Below, piece by piece: positions 52,115 to 60,368 of a stretch of 64,000 bases of DNA. The stretch is from Desulforegulaceae bacterium (GTDB lineage: Bacteria; Desulfobacterota; Desulfobacteria; Desulfobacterales; JACKCP01). The stretch spans positions 62,001 through 126,000 of the forward strand of contig JAVETN010000007.1 of NCBI GenBank assembly GCA_034006035.1, written 5' to 3'. The notes under the pieces are model-generated. The model ran no database searches. It saw only the letters and a program-made list of their open reading frames with translations, and had not been told where the DNA came from. How positions within the stretch are numbered: the stretch's first letter is position 1; each line of letters starts with the position of its first letter. The translations under genes and the position numbers were made by a program.

Positions 52115-53068
52115 TCAGTCTTCAGTAATTAAATCTTCAGGTGAAAACAAAAGCATATTAAAATCATAGTCCAAAATAGAAAAAACATAGTTATTCTTTT
52201 TTGTATCATAGTTTAATTTTGAATCTTTTGTTTCATCTGTATAAATTGAAATTAGTTTTTTGTCTTTGTCCAAAACAGATATGATTATTTTTCCGCTGGT
52301 TTCAAGATAAAATTCAAACCTGAATATTTCTTTTTCATTTGTTTTTTCTTTTTCTATATCATTGAAATCAAGGCTTTGGGGGAAATTGAAAAAATCTTTT
52401 ATTTTCCATTTGTCAAAATCTTTTATATTTTCAGGATAAACAACCTCAAATTCTTCTTCCAGGTTTTTTATTTCAAGAACTTTTTTTGATTTAGAATCAA
52501 AAACAACAACTTTGGTAATTTCTTCGTCGTTTATATTTATAAGATCATTTAAAACCCAGGTTTTTGGGTGGGGATCTATAAAAATAGTGTTTTTAGAAAG
52601 ATGAATTTTTTTGTTTCCAGAAATTAAAAAATAACTTCCTCCTTTTTCCCGTTCTTTTCCATAAAATCCCTGAAAAATTATATTATTATTTTTATCTTTA
52701 AAATTAACAATTGTTGGTTTTTTTGTTTTATCTTCAGGATCAAGCTCAAGATCTTTTAAAAGATTTTGAGTTTTTGCAAAAGAATGGATAGAGTTTATTG
52801 ATTGAAGTTTTTCTATCAAATCGCTGACTTTTTCAAAATCTGCATCAAAATTATCTTTGTTTTTAACCTTCCATTTGTTTTCCAATAATTTAAGAATAAC
52901 TTTTTTACTATTATTTTTAATTTCAATTTCACTGGTTTTAGCTAAAACTTCATAAGAAGGAAAAAGAAGTTCTTTATTATCTGATTTATCATAATTTAAA
53001 GTCTTAAAAATCAATCCTGAAATAAGAACAAGAAAAACAAAAGCAAGAACAATTATATTTTTATTCAT
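52115..53068 (-). CDS. DUF4340 membrane-anchored protein
   Basis: 317 residues with an N-terminal TM anchor (~5-22) and the DUF4340 pattern: ELLFPSYEVLAKTSEIEIKN, NKWKVKNKDNFDADFEKVSD, LGLDPEDKTKK-like LELDPEDKTKKPTIV and KTWVLNDLININDEEITKVV. DUF4340 proteins are regular partners of Gld-type ABC transporters. Last gene of a four-gene operon, 16 bp after gldG. Confidence 0.85.
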   Translation of the reverse strand: MNKNIIVLAFVFLVLISGLIFKTLNYDKSDNKELLFPSYEVLAKTSEIEIKNNSKKVILKLLENKWKVKNKDNFDADFEKVSDLIEKLQSINSIHSFAKTQNLLKDLELDPEDKTKKPTIVNFKDKNNNIIFQGFYGKEREKGGSYFLISGNKKIHLSKNTIFIDPHPKTWVLNDLININDEEITKVVVFDSKSKKVLEIKNLEEEFEVVYPENIKDFDKWKIKDFFNFPQSLDFNDIEKEKTNEKEIFRFEFYLETSGKIIISVLDKDKKLISIYTDETKDSKLNYDTKKNNYVFSILDYDFNMLLFSPEDLITED

Positions 53069-53084
53069 TTAAAAACTCCTGTGA

Positions 53085-54860
53085 TTACATATTTTTTCTT
53101 TTTCTTCTAATTCCGCTGATTATTCCAATTAAGGCAATAATTGAGGGCATCAGAAAAATATTGAGCATTTTTATTTTAGTTCCAAGGCTTTCAATATCTG
53201 CTCTAAGCTGTCTTCTTACTTTTTTAAGTTCTTTATCTATTTGCTTTTTTTCTTCCCTGAATTTTTTTATTTCATCTTCCTGCTCTTTACTTAAAACAAG
53301 ATTTTGACCTTCAATTCTCTGTGACTGGAGAGCTTCAAGTTTTGCTTTTGTTTGCTCGGCCTTATTTGCCAGCATATTTTCCTTTTCAAGCCATTTTTCC
53401 TTGGCCTTGTCTTCCAACTCCTTTACCTTGGTAAAAGGTCTTGAAGTTGATTGTCTTGAGCGTATTTCTATAAGTTCAGGCTCTCCGCACATGAGTTCAA
53501 CACAGTTTAGAAAAAAGTTTAAATTGTCATTGAACATATTTGCCATTTCAAATCCAAGGAAGTTTTGTTTTTGCATATAAAATTGATCAAATAAAAAATC
53601 AGTGTCTGAGATTAAAACAAGGGTTCCTTTAGCTTCATTATCTTTTGAAAATTTACCTGATACTTTAAGTGCAAGGCTGTAATTTTTATCTTCGGGATTA
53701 AAATTATGTTTAAGAGCATCCATTCCTTGAAATTGAAGCATTGAAGGATCGTAAAGAATGGAGTTTTTGGAAGACCAGGCAAGACTTTCATAGGAAAGGC
53801 CTTCTTTTTTTTCAAACTCAATTCCTCCTGCAATGGGGAAAAGAAGGTTTTCAAGATTAGCTGAAATTATATTTTCCTGGCTGATTCCATCTGCAAAAAT
53901 TGAAAGCCAGCCTGGATTTAATTCCGGTGTATTATCTCTTCCCATGATTTGTGTTGCTGCATTTAGATCTGCTATGGCAGTTGTTTCATTAAATTTAATT
54001 CCATAGTTTTCAAGTTCTTCTTTCATTGGAAAAGAATAGGGTGCCATTCTTCCTTCAGGATCAAGAAGGGAAAGAGGATCTGCAAGGATAATTAATCTTT
54101 TTCCTTTTTCCAGAGATTTTAAGGCTTGTTTGTTAATTTTTTCACTTACTTCCTTTGGCTGGAATAAAATTAAAAGGTCAATATCTTCAGGAATAGATTC
54201 CAGGTCTAAATCAAGATTTTCCAATTCATATTGTTTTTCAAGTACATCTGTAAAATACCATTTAGGAGACTGCTGACCCTGAAAATGAGGACCTCCTAAA
54301 ATATTTATTGAAGAAAGAATCCCTATTCTTTTTTTCTTTTGAGACTGAAGCCTTGAAATAATTGAAGTAAGTTCATATTCAAGTTTTGGTTCATTTTCAG
54401 GATCAAAAAAAGGAATTATTTCTTCTTTTTCACCACTTATTGCTGCAAGACCTATATAAAGATTGTTTTCTCCGGGAAGTTCAATTCCTCTTAATCCAAA
54501 AGCATTGGCATTGTCTTCTTCTTCTGAATCAATTTCAGGTTTTATTGTTTCAAGGATAATTTTTCCTTTTGAATACCTTGAATATTCTTTTAAAAGATCT
54601 TCAATTCTTTTTGAATAAGCTTTAAATTCCCCTGGAATATCTGAAATGGAAGATGCATTGTTAAAATATTTTAAGGTTATTGGATTCTTTGTTTTTTTAA
54701 TTATTTCATGGGTGGCATTTGAAAGGGAATATATCTTGTTTTCAGTTGAATCAAATCTTAAAGACAAATCACTTACAAGAATATTTATAAGTATAAGAAC
54801 TGCTGCAAAAATAAAAATCATTAAAAGTTTCATACTTAGTTTTTTATTTTTGAAATTCAT
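53085..54860 (-). CDS. GldG-like ABC transporter auxiliary protein
   Basis: 591 residues: an N-terminal TM (~10-27), a large periplasmic region of the ABC-type uncharacterised transport/GldG family (DLSLRFDSTENKIYSLSNAT; KRIGILSSINILGG; DIDLLILFQPKEVSEK), a coiled coil near the end (~460-560) and a C-terminal TM (FLMPSIIALIGIISGI). The start at 54860 is chosen because GGAGGT lies six bases upstream; an in-frame ATG at 54881 is less likely. Confidence 0.85.
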   Translation of the reverse strand: MNFKNKKLSMKLLMIFIFAAVLILINILVSDLSLRFDSTENKIYSLSNATHEIIKKTKNPITLKYFNNASSISDIPGEFKAYSKRIEDLLKEYSRYSKGKIILETIKPEIDSEEEDNANAFGLRGIELPGENNLYIGLAAISGEKEEIIPFFDPENEPKLEYELTSIISRLQSQKKKRIGILSSINILGGPHFQGQQSPKWYFTDVLEKQYELENLDLDLESIPEDIDLLILFQPKEVSEKINKQALKSLEKGKRLIILADPLSLLDPEGRMAPYSFPMKEELENYGIKFNETTAIADLNAATQIMGRDNTPELNPGWLSIFADGISQENIISANLENLLFPIAGGIEFEKKEGLSYESLAWSSKNSILYDPSMLQFQGMDALKHNFNPEDKNYSLALKVSGKFSKDNEAKGTLVLISDTDFLFDQFYMQKQNFLGFEMANMFNDNLNFFLNCVELMCGEPELIEIRSRQSTSRPFTKVKELEDKAKEKWLEKENMLANKAEQTKAKLEALQSQRIEGQNLVLSKEQEDEIKKFREEKKQIDKELKKVRRQLRADIESLGTKIKMLNIFLMPSIIALIGIISGIRRKRKNM

Positions 54861-54881
54861 TTTAAACCTCCAAAAGATCAT

Positions 54882-55625
54882 TTACCTGGAATTTGAGTTG
54901 ATTATAGAAGTGTTGAGATAAAGCATGAAAACCATGATGGAAACAAAATATAAAAGATCTCTTAAATCAATGATTCCTTTTGTCATTGTTTTGAAATGGG
55001 TTAAAATACTCATTCCAGAAATAAAGTTTACAATAAATCCAGGAGCAATTTCCGAAACTGCCTGAATTACAGGGCTGTGTCCTGAAAGAATAAGAAAAAG
55101 TGAAAAAGACAAAGCTAAAAGAAAAGCTATGACCTGACTTTTTGTTATTGATGAAGAAAAACATCCAATGGAAATAAGTGCTCCTGCCATGAGAAGGCTT
55201 CCCAAATATCCTGAAATTACCGCACCCATATCAGGGTTTCCAAGGTAGGCTGATGTTATTACAATGGGAAAAGTCAAAATAATTCCAATGGAGATAAAAA
55301 TCCAGGCTGAAAAAAACTTTGCAATTACAATTTCTAAAGGTGTAACCGGCAAAGTCATTAAAAGTTCTATTGTTCCTGTTCTTTTCTCATCTGAAAAAAG
55401 CCTCATTGTAATTGCAGGGGCAAGAAAAAGAAAAATCCAGGGATGCCAGGTGAAAAACAAAGAAAGTTCGGCTTGCCCGGATTCATAAAACCCGCCCACA
55501 TAAAAAGTAAAAAATCCCTGAAGTATGAGAAAAACAACCAAAACAACATAGGCTGTCGGAGAATGAAAATAACTTGAAAGTTCTCTTTTTAAAATAGCTT
55601 TTACTGAGTTTATACTGCGATTCAT
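54882..55625 (-). CDS. ABC-2 type permease (GldF-like)
   Basis: 247 residues with six TM helices. ABC-2 permease features: a start AILKRELSSYFHSPTAYVV, RLFSDEKRTGTIELLMTLPV and TPLEIVIAKFFSAWIFI. Works with the ATPase upstream and GldG/DUF4340 downstream as one exporter. Confidence 0.9.
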   Translation of the reverse strand: MNRSINSVKAILKRELSSYFHSPTAYVVLVVFLILQGFFTFYVGGFYESGQAELSLFFTWHPWIFLFLAPAITMRLFSDEKRTGTIELLMTLPVTPLEIVIAKFFSAWIFISIGIILTFPIVITSAYLGNPDMGAVISGYLGSLLMAGALISIGCFSSSITKSQVIAFLLALSFSLFLILSGHSPVIQAVSEIAPGFIVNFISGMSILTHFKTMTKGIIDLRDLLYFVSIMVFMLYLNTSIINSNSR

Positions 55626-55658
55626 GCTTTTACTCCCTTATTTATTTTGCAGGCTGAT

Positions 55659-56615
55659 TTAATTTTTTGTCAGCATTTGAAAAACCTTGGTAAGATCACC
55701 TTTATCCTTTGAGATTGAATTTAACTTAAGATTGTTTTTTGAAAGAATTTTCTCAAGTTCAATAACAAGCTCTGGAATTGAAGGGTAATTGTTTTTTGAA
55801 AAAAATATTTTAAAATCTGATTTGTTAAATTTTGGACTGTTTTTATTTATTTCAATTTTATCTATGTTTTCAATTTTATTAAGAGAGGTTTTAAATTCAT
55901 CCAGATTTGCTATAAATTCAGTTTCCACTTCAAGGCTTCCAAACCCAGGGTCTTTTTTAAGAAGATCACCTGGAGTTTCATCTGCAATGATTTCACCCTT
56001 TGCAATAATTATGGCCCTTGTGCAGATTGCAGCAGCTTCTTCAAGAATATGGGTTGAAAGTATAATTGCTTTTTCCAGGCTCATGGATTTTATCATTTCT
56101 CGAACTTCTTGCTTTTGATTTGGATCAAGCCCGTCTGTTGGTTCATCAAGAATAAGATATTTGGGATCATGTAAAATGCTTTGAGCAAAAGATACCCTTT
56201 GTCTATATCCTTTGGACAAGGTGTTTATCTGCTGATTTTTAACACTTCTAAGAAAACACTTTTCTATGGCATTTTCAGTGACGTAATTTTTTTTACTGCC
56301 TGTAAATCCCCTTACTTCAGAGCAGAATTTTAAAAATTCATTGACTGTCATTTCAGAATAAAGGGGTGATGTTTCAGATAGATATCCTATTTGAGTTTTA
56401 ATTTCTATTGGGTTTTTTCTTACAGATTTTCCTCCTATAAAAGCATCTCCTGAATCTGGTTCAAGATAACCTGAAAGCATTCTCATTGTGGTTGATTTTC
56501 CTGCTCCGTTTGGTCCCAGAAAACCCAGGATATCACCTTTTTCAAGGCTAAAAGAAACGTTTTTTACTGCAGTTGTATGACCAAAAGATTTGGTAAGTTT
56601 TCTTGCTTCAATCAT
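55659..56615 (-). CDS. ABC transporter ATPase (GldA/NatA type)
   Basis: 318 residues. Walker A GPNGAGKST (~35-43), signature LSKGYRQRVS, Walker B LILDEPTDGLDPNQ and switch His in LSTHILEEAA. A ~100-residue C-terminal extension follows the ABC domain. First gene of the exporter operon (ATPase-permease-GldG-DUF4340). Confidence 0.92.
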   Translation of the reverse strand: MIEARKLTKSFGHTTAVKNVSFSLEKGDILGFLGPNGAGKSTTMRMLSGYLEPDSGDAFIGGKSVRKNPIEIKTQIGYLSETSPLYSEMTVNEFLKFCSEVRGFTGSKKNYVTENAIEKCFLRSVKNQQINTLSKGYRQRVSFAQSILHDPKYLILDEPTDGLDPNQKQEVREMIKSMSLEKAIILSTHILEEAAAICTRAIIIAKGEIIADETPGDLLKKDPGFGSLEVETEFIANLDEFKTSLNKIENIDKIEINKNSPKFNKSDFKIFFSKNNYPSIPELVIELEKILSKNNLKLNSISKDKGDLTKVFQMLTKN

Positions 56616-56768
56616 AAAAACTCCCTGATAGCATCAAAATGGTTGGAAAGAATAAGTTCTTGCACTATAAATGAAAATTGCTTAAAAAGCTGTGAGGTTA
56701 AATTTTGTAAACAATAATGTCCCTTTCAAGCTTTGTCAACAACCATGATTCCCACACAGGAGAGGCTC

Positions 56769-58175
56769 TTGAACAAGACTAAAAGACCCGGTGCAATAGA
56801 AAGAACAGGGGTTTTGCTCTGGAATTTTTTTGCATCATTAAAATTAACTGTTTTTTTATTTTCTTTTATTGCAGCCGCATCTGTTTTAGGAACTTTTCTT
56901 CCAGACAGAATCGGATTGATAAAATTTCTTCATGGTAAATCAAAATGGGTTCACAAGCTATTTGAAGTTTTTGATCTTTTCGATATTTATTACTCTTGGT
57001 GGTTTGTTTTTTTTATAATTCTTCTTGGAATAAACCTTGTTTGCTGTTCTTTTGAAAGGCTTCCAGCTGTTATAAAAATTGTATTAAAAAAACCTTCTAT
57101 TCCTTCTGTTTCAAAGATTGATTCTTTTCAAAATAAAAAGGAAATTTTGGTCAATAAAAGTTTTTCTCAGGTAAAAGAGCAGGTTGAAGAGTTTTTTAAA
57201 TCAAAAAGAATGAAAATTTATTCTTTGGATAATGAAAAAGGTTTTTCATTAACAGCAGAAAAAGGAAGATATTCAAGACTTGGAGTTTATCTTGCCCATC
57301 TTGGTTTTCTTCTTTTAATTATTGGAGGAGTCATAGGAACAATGATGGGATTTTCAGGTGTGATAGAAATTCCTGAAAATCAAACTTCAAATATTGTAAC
57401 TCTTTTTAAAAACAGGGGGAAAATTGAACTGGACTTTGATTTGACCTGTTCTTCCTTTCAAATTAAAAGATACGATAATAGCCAGATTCCTAAGTCCTAT
57501 GAGTCTGAAATTATTTTTAATAAAGGAAAACCTCAAGAGTTAAAAGGAATTGTCAAGGTAAACCATCCTTTAAGATACAATGGAATAAAATTTATTCAAT
57601 CAGGCTATGGAAGAGCATTTGAAGGAAAATTAAAAATATCTGCCTATGATATGAAAACAAATACAAAAAAAGGTGAATATGAACTGGGAGTGGGTGAAAC
57701 TATAGTTCTTCCTGATGGTAAAACAAAATTTACCTTTTTTTCTTTCAGGCCTAATTTTCAGATTTCATCCATGAATCTTGGAGAAACCTTTATAGGATTT
57801 ATTTTAAAAGATAAGCTTGAAATACCAGTTGCTCTTCCTGTTAATGCTCCAGGATTTGACAAACATAGACAAGGTGATTTTTACCTTGTTCCAGGTGAAT
57901 TTCAAACAAAATATTATACCTCCCTTCAGGTAAATAAAGATCCTGGAGTTTATATTGTTTATCTTGGTTTTTTCTTCCTTTCAATTGGAATTTTTGTAAG
58001 TTTTTTTATGAAACACCATTCATTTTATCTTATTCTTAATAAAGAAGATGAAGTAAGTTCAAAGATTTTTTGTGCCTCAGGTTCCAATAAAAATAAAAAC
58101 TTAAAAGATGAGCTTGTATTTGATTTTTATGAGTTTATTACAAAAGAATCTAGTCTAAATAATAAGCCCCTATAA
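56769..58175 (+). CDS. resB: ResB-like cytochrome c assembly protein
   Basis: 468 residues. N-terminal TM with SLKLTVFLFSFIAAASVLGT and LPD, further TMs near ~75, ~185 and ~410, and a large periplasmic part (QIPKSYESEIIF, GIVKVNHPLRYNGIKFIQSG). ResB/CcsB with CcsA forms system II, which moves haem across the membrane and attaches it to apocytochrome c. Start: AGGAG at 56758-56762 lies six bases before TTG 56769, more convincing than in-frame starts at 56733 or 56745. Confidence 0.9.
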   Translation: MNKTKRPGAIERTGVLLWNFFASLKLTVFLFSFIAAASVLGTFLPDRIGLIKFLHGKSKWVHKLFEVFDLFDIYYSWWFVFFIILLGINLVCCSFERLPAVIKIVLKKPSIPSVSKIDSFQNKKEILVNKSFSQVKEQVEEFFKSKRMKIYSLDNEKGFSLTAEKGRYSRLGVYLAHLGFLLLIIGGVIGTMMGFSGVIEIPENQTSNIVTLFKNRGKIELDFDLTCSSFQIKRYDNSQIPKSYESEIIFNKGKPQELKGIVKVNHPLRYNGIKFIQSGYGRAFEGKLKISAYDMKTNTKKGEYELGVGETIVLPDGKTKFTFFSFRPNFQISSMNLGETFIGFILKDKLEIPVALPVNAPGFDKHRQGDFYLVPGEFQTKYYTSLQVNKDPGVYIVYLGFFFLSIGIFVSFFMKHHSFYLILNKEDEVSSKIFCASGSNKNKNLKDELVFDFYEFITKESSLNNKPL

Positions 58176-58190
58176 ATGGAGTTAATTTAA

Positions 58191-58994
58191 ATGGAAAATA
58201 CTTTTATTCTTTCAATAGCAACTTTTGTTTACGGATTTTCTGCTTTTTGTTTTATATCAGGATCTGTTTTCAATAAAAAAAATTTTTCAAAGTTTGGTTT
58301 TTTTCTTCTTATTGCAGGACTTTCATTAAATGTTGCAGGTTTTATCTTCAGGTGGATAGAATCCTATGAAATGGGAATTGGCAGAATACCTCTTTCCAAT
58401 CTTTATGAGTCTTTGGTGTTTTTTTCAATTTCAGGAGCTTTGTTATATTCTTTAACTTATAAAAAGTTTGACAATCCTGTGGTAGGCTCAATAACAACAA
58501 CTCTTATTTTTCTTGCCATGGCATATGCAGGTCTTTCACCAACAGCCCATTCAGCCATCACCCCTCTTGTTCCAGCTCTTAGAAGTAATTGGCTTACAGT
58601 TCATGTGGTTACCTGCTTTTTTGGATATGCTGGATTTGCAGTGTCATTTGCCGCCAGTGTTATCCTTCTTTTTGTAAAAGATGAAAAAAAAATCAAAAAC
58701 CTTGATGAATTAAATTATAGGATGATAATTTTTGGGTTTTTATTTTTGTCTCTTGGAATAATAACAGGAGCTGTCTGGGCTGACAGTGCCTGGGGAAGAT
58801 ATTGGTCTTGGGATCCCAAGGAAACCTGGTCTTTAATTACCTGGATTGTTTATGCCATTATTCTCCATGGGCGGTATATAAAAAGTTTTACAATAAAAAC
58901 CATTGCCTGGCTTTCAATTTTGGGTTTTATTGCGGTTATGTTTACATATTTTGGAGTGAATTTTGTTCTTGCAGGGCTTCATAGTTATGCATAA
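58191..58994 (+). CDS. ccsA: CcsA-type cytochrome c assembly protein
   Basis: 267 residues, about eight TM helices, with the haem-handling tryptophan-rich motif WGRYWSWDPKETWSLITW and conserved His (THVVTCFFGY-like VHVVTCFFGYAGF; ILHGRY). Partner of ResB 15 bp upstream. Together they imply several c-type cytochromes, consistent with anaerobic respiration. Confidence 0.93.
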   Translation: MENTFILSIATFVYGFSAFCFISGSVFNKKNFSKFGFFLLIAGLSLNVAGFIFRWIESYEMGIGRIPLSNLYESLVFFSISGALLYSLTYKKFDNPVVGSITTTLIFLAMAYAGLSPTAHSAITPLVPALRSNWLTVHVVTCFFGYAGFAVSFAASVILLFVKDEKKIKNLDELNYRMIIFGFLFLSLGIITGAVWADSAWGRYWSWDPKETWSLITWIVYAIILHGRYIKSFTIKTIAWLSILGFIAVMFTYFGVNFVLAGLHSYA

Positions 58995-59056
58995 ATCCAG
59001 TTGAGTGGTATAAAAGCAGCTCAGCTGGAAATAAATTTTAAGGATTTTAAAGTTAA

Positions 59057-60310
59057 ATGGATAAAATAAAAATAAAAGGAAAAAAAAGACTTTTTGGAGA
59101 AGTGGAAATAAGCGGAGCAAAAAATGCAGCCCTTCCAATTCTTGCTTCTGCTCTTCTTTGTGATGGTAAATCAGTATTTCATAATGTTCCCGATCTTGTT
59201 GATGTCAGAAGTATTTTAAAACTTTCTGAAAAACTTGGAGCAAAAACTGAAATGTCAAATGGGGTTGTATCCATTGATGCCTCTGGCCTTAACAACCACT
59301 TTGCTCCCTATGATATAGTCAGAAAAATGAGGGCTTCAATTCTTGTGCTTGGGCCTCTTGTGGCAAGGCTTGGAAAAGCTTGCGTTTCTTTACCTGGTGG
59401 ATGTGCCATTGGAGCAAGACCTGTAAATCTTCATATAGAAGGATTGGAAAAACTAGGAGCTGATCTTCATATTTCCCATGGCTATATTAATGCAAAATCA
59501 GGAAGACTTACAGGTAATGAAATAAATTTTGATACTGTTACTGTTACAGGAACTGAAAATTTGATGATGGCGGCTGCCCTGGCAAAAGGGGAGACAATTT
59601 TAAGAAATGCCGCAATGGAGCCTGAAATAACAGCCCTTGCTGATGTTTTAAATCTTATGGGAGGAAAAATAAAAGGAGCCGGAACTTCTGAAATTATTAT
59701 CCAAGGAGTAGAAAGTCTTGCACCTGTTGAAACCACAATTATTCCCGATAGAATAGAAACAGGAACTTTTATGATTGCAGCAGCCATAACAAAAGGCGAT
59801 CTTCTTATAAAAAAATGCATGCCTGATCATCTTAGTGAAGTTATTTCAAAGCTTAAGGAAACAGGAACTTTTGTTGAAACAGGTAATGACTGGATCAGGG
59901 TTAAAGGCAAAGATGAAATTAAAAGTATAGATATTAGAACTTCTCCTTATCCAGGATTTCCCACTGATATGCAGGCTCAGTTTATTACTCTTATGTCAGT
60001 TGCAGAAGGAGTATCAACTATTAAGGAAACAATTTTTGAAAACAGATTTATCCATGTAAATGAGCTTCAGAGAATGGGAGCAGATATTTATCTTCCATCT
60101 TCCAATACCGCAGTTGTAAGAGGGGTGGATGAGCTTGAAGGAGCTCCTGTGATGGCATCTGATTTAAGAGCAAGTGCCTGTTTAGTTTTGGCTGGGCTTG
60201 CCGCTCAAAATACAACAATTGTAAACAGGGTCTATCACCTTGACAGAGGATATGAAAAAATGGAGATTAAACTAAAATCAATTGGAGCTGAAATAGAAAG
60301 AGTAAAATAA
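59057..60310 (+). CDS. murA: UDP-N-acetylglucosamine 1-carboxyvinyltransferase
   Basis: 417 residues, the usual length. The start GEVEISGAKNAALPILASAL, KMRASILVLGPL, the active-site Cys in LPGGCAIGARPVN (the fosfomycin target), RIETGTFMIAAA and PYPGFPTDMQAQF are all present. It makes the first committed step of peptidoglycan synthesis from UDP-GlcNAc and PEP. Confidence 0.97.
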   Translation: MDKIKIKGKKRLFGEVEISGAKNAALPILASALLCDGKSVFHNVPDLVDVRSILKLSEKLGAKTEMSNGVVSIDASGLNNHFAPYDIVRKMRASILVLGPLVARLGKACVSLPGGCAIGARPVNLHIEGLEKLGADLHISHGYINAKSGRLTGNEINFDTVTVTGTENLMMAAALAKGETILRNAAMEPEITALADVLNLMGGKIKGAGTSEIIIQGVESLAPVETTIIPDRIETGTFMIAAAITKGDLLIKKCMPDHLSEVISKLKETGTFVETGNDWIRVKGKDEIKSIDIRTSPYPGFPTDMQAQFITLMSVAEGVSTIKETIFENRFIHVNELQRMGADIYLPSSNTAVVRGVDELEGAPVMASDLRASACLVLAGLAAQNTTIVNRVYHLDRGYEKMEIKLKSIGAEIERVK

Positions 60311-60368
60311 CTTTGCTTCCAAGGGAAATTTAAAATCCTCCAGTTCAAGCTGGGAAGAGAAGAATCAA

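Noticed and set aside
56733-56768. Longer ResB N-terminus from TTG 56733 or ATG 56745
   Set aside because: The AGGAG at 56758-56762 is placed correctly for TTG 56769 and lies inside the longer versions, which lack a ribosome site.
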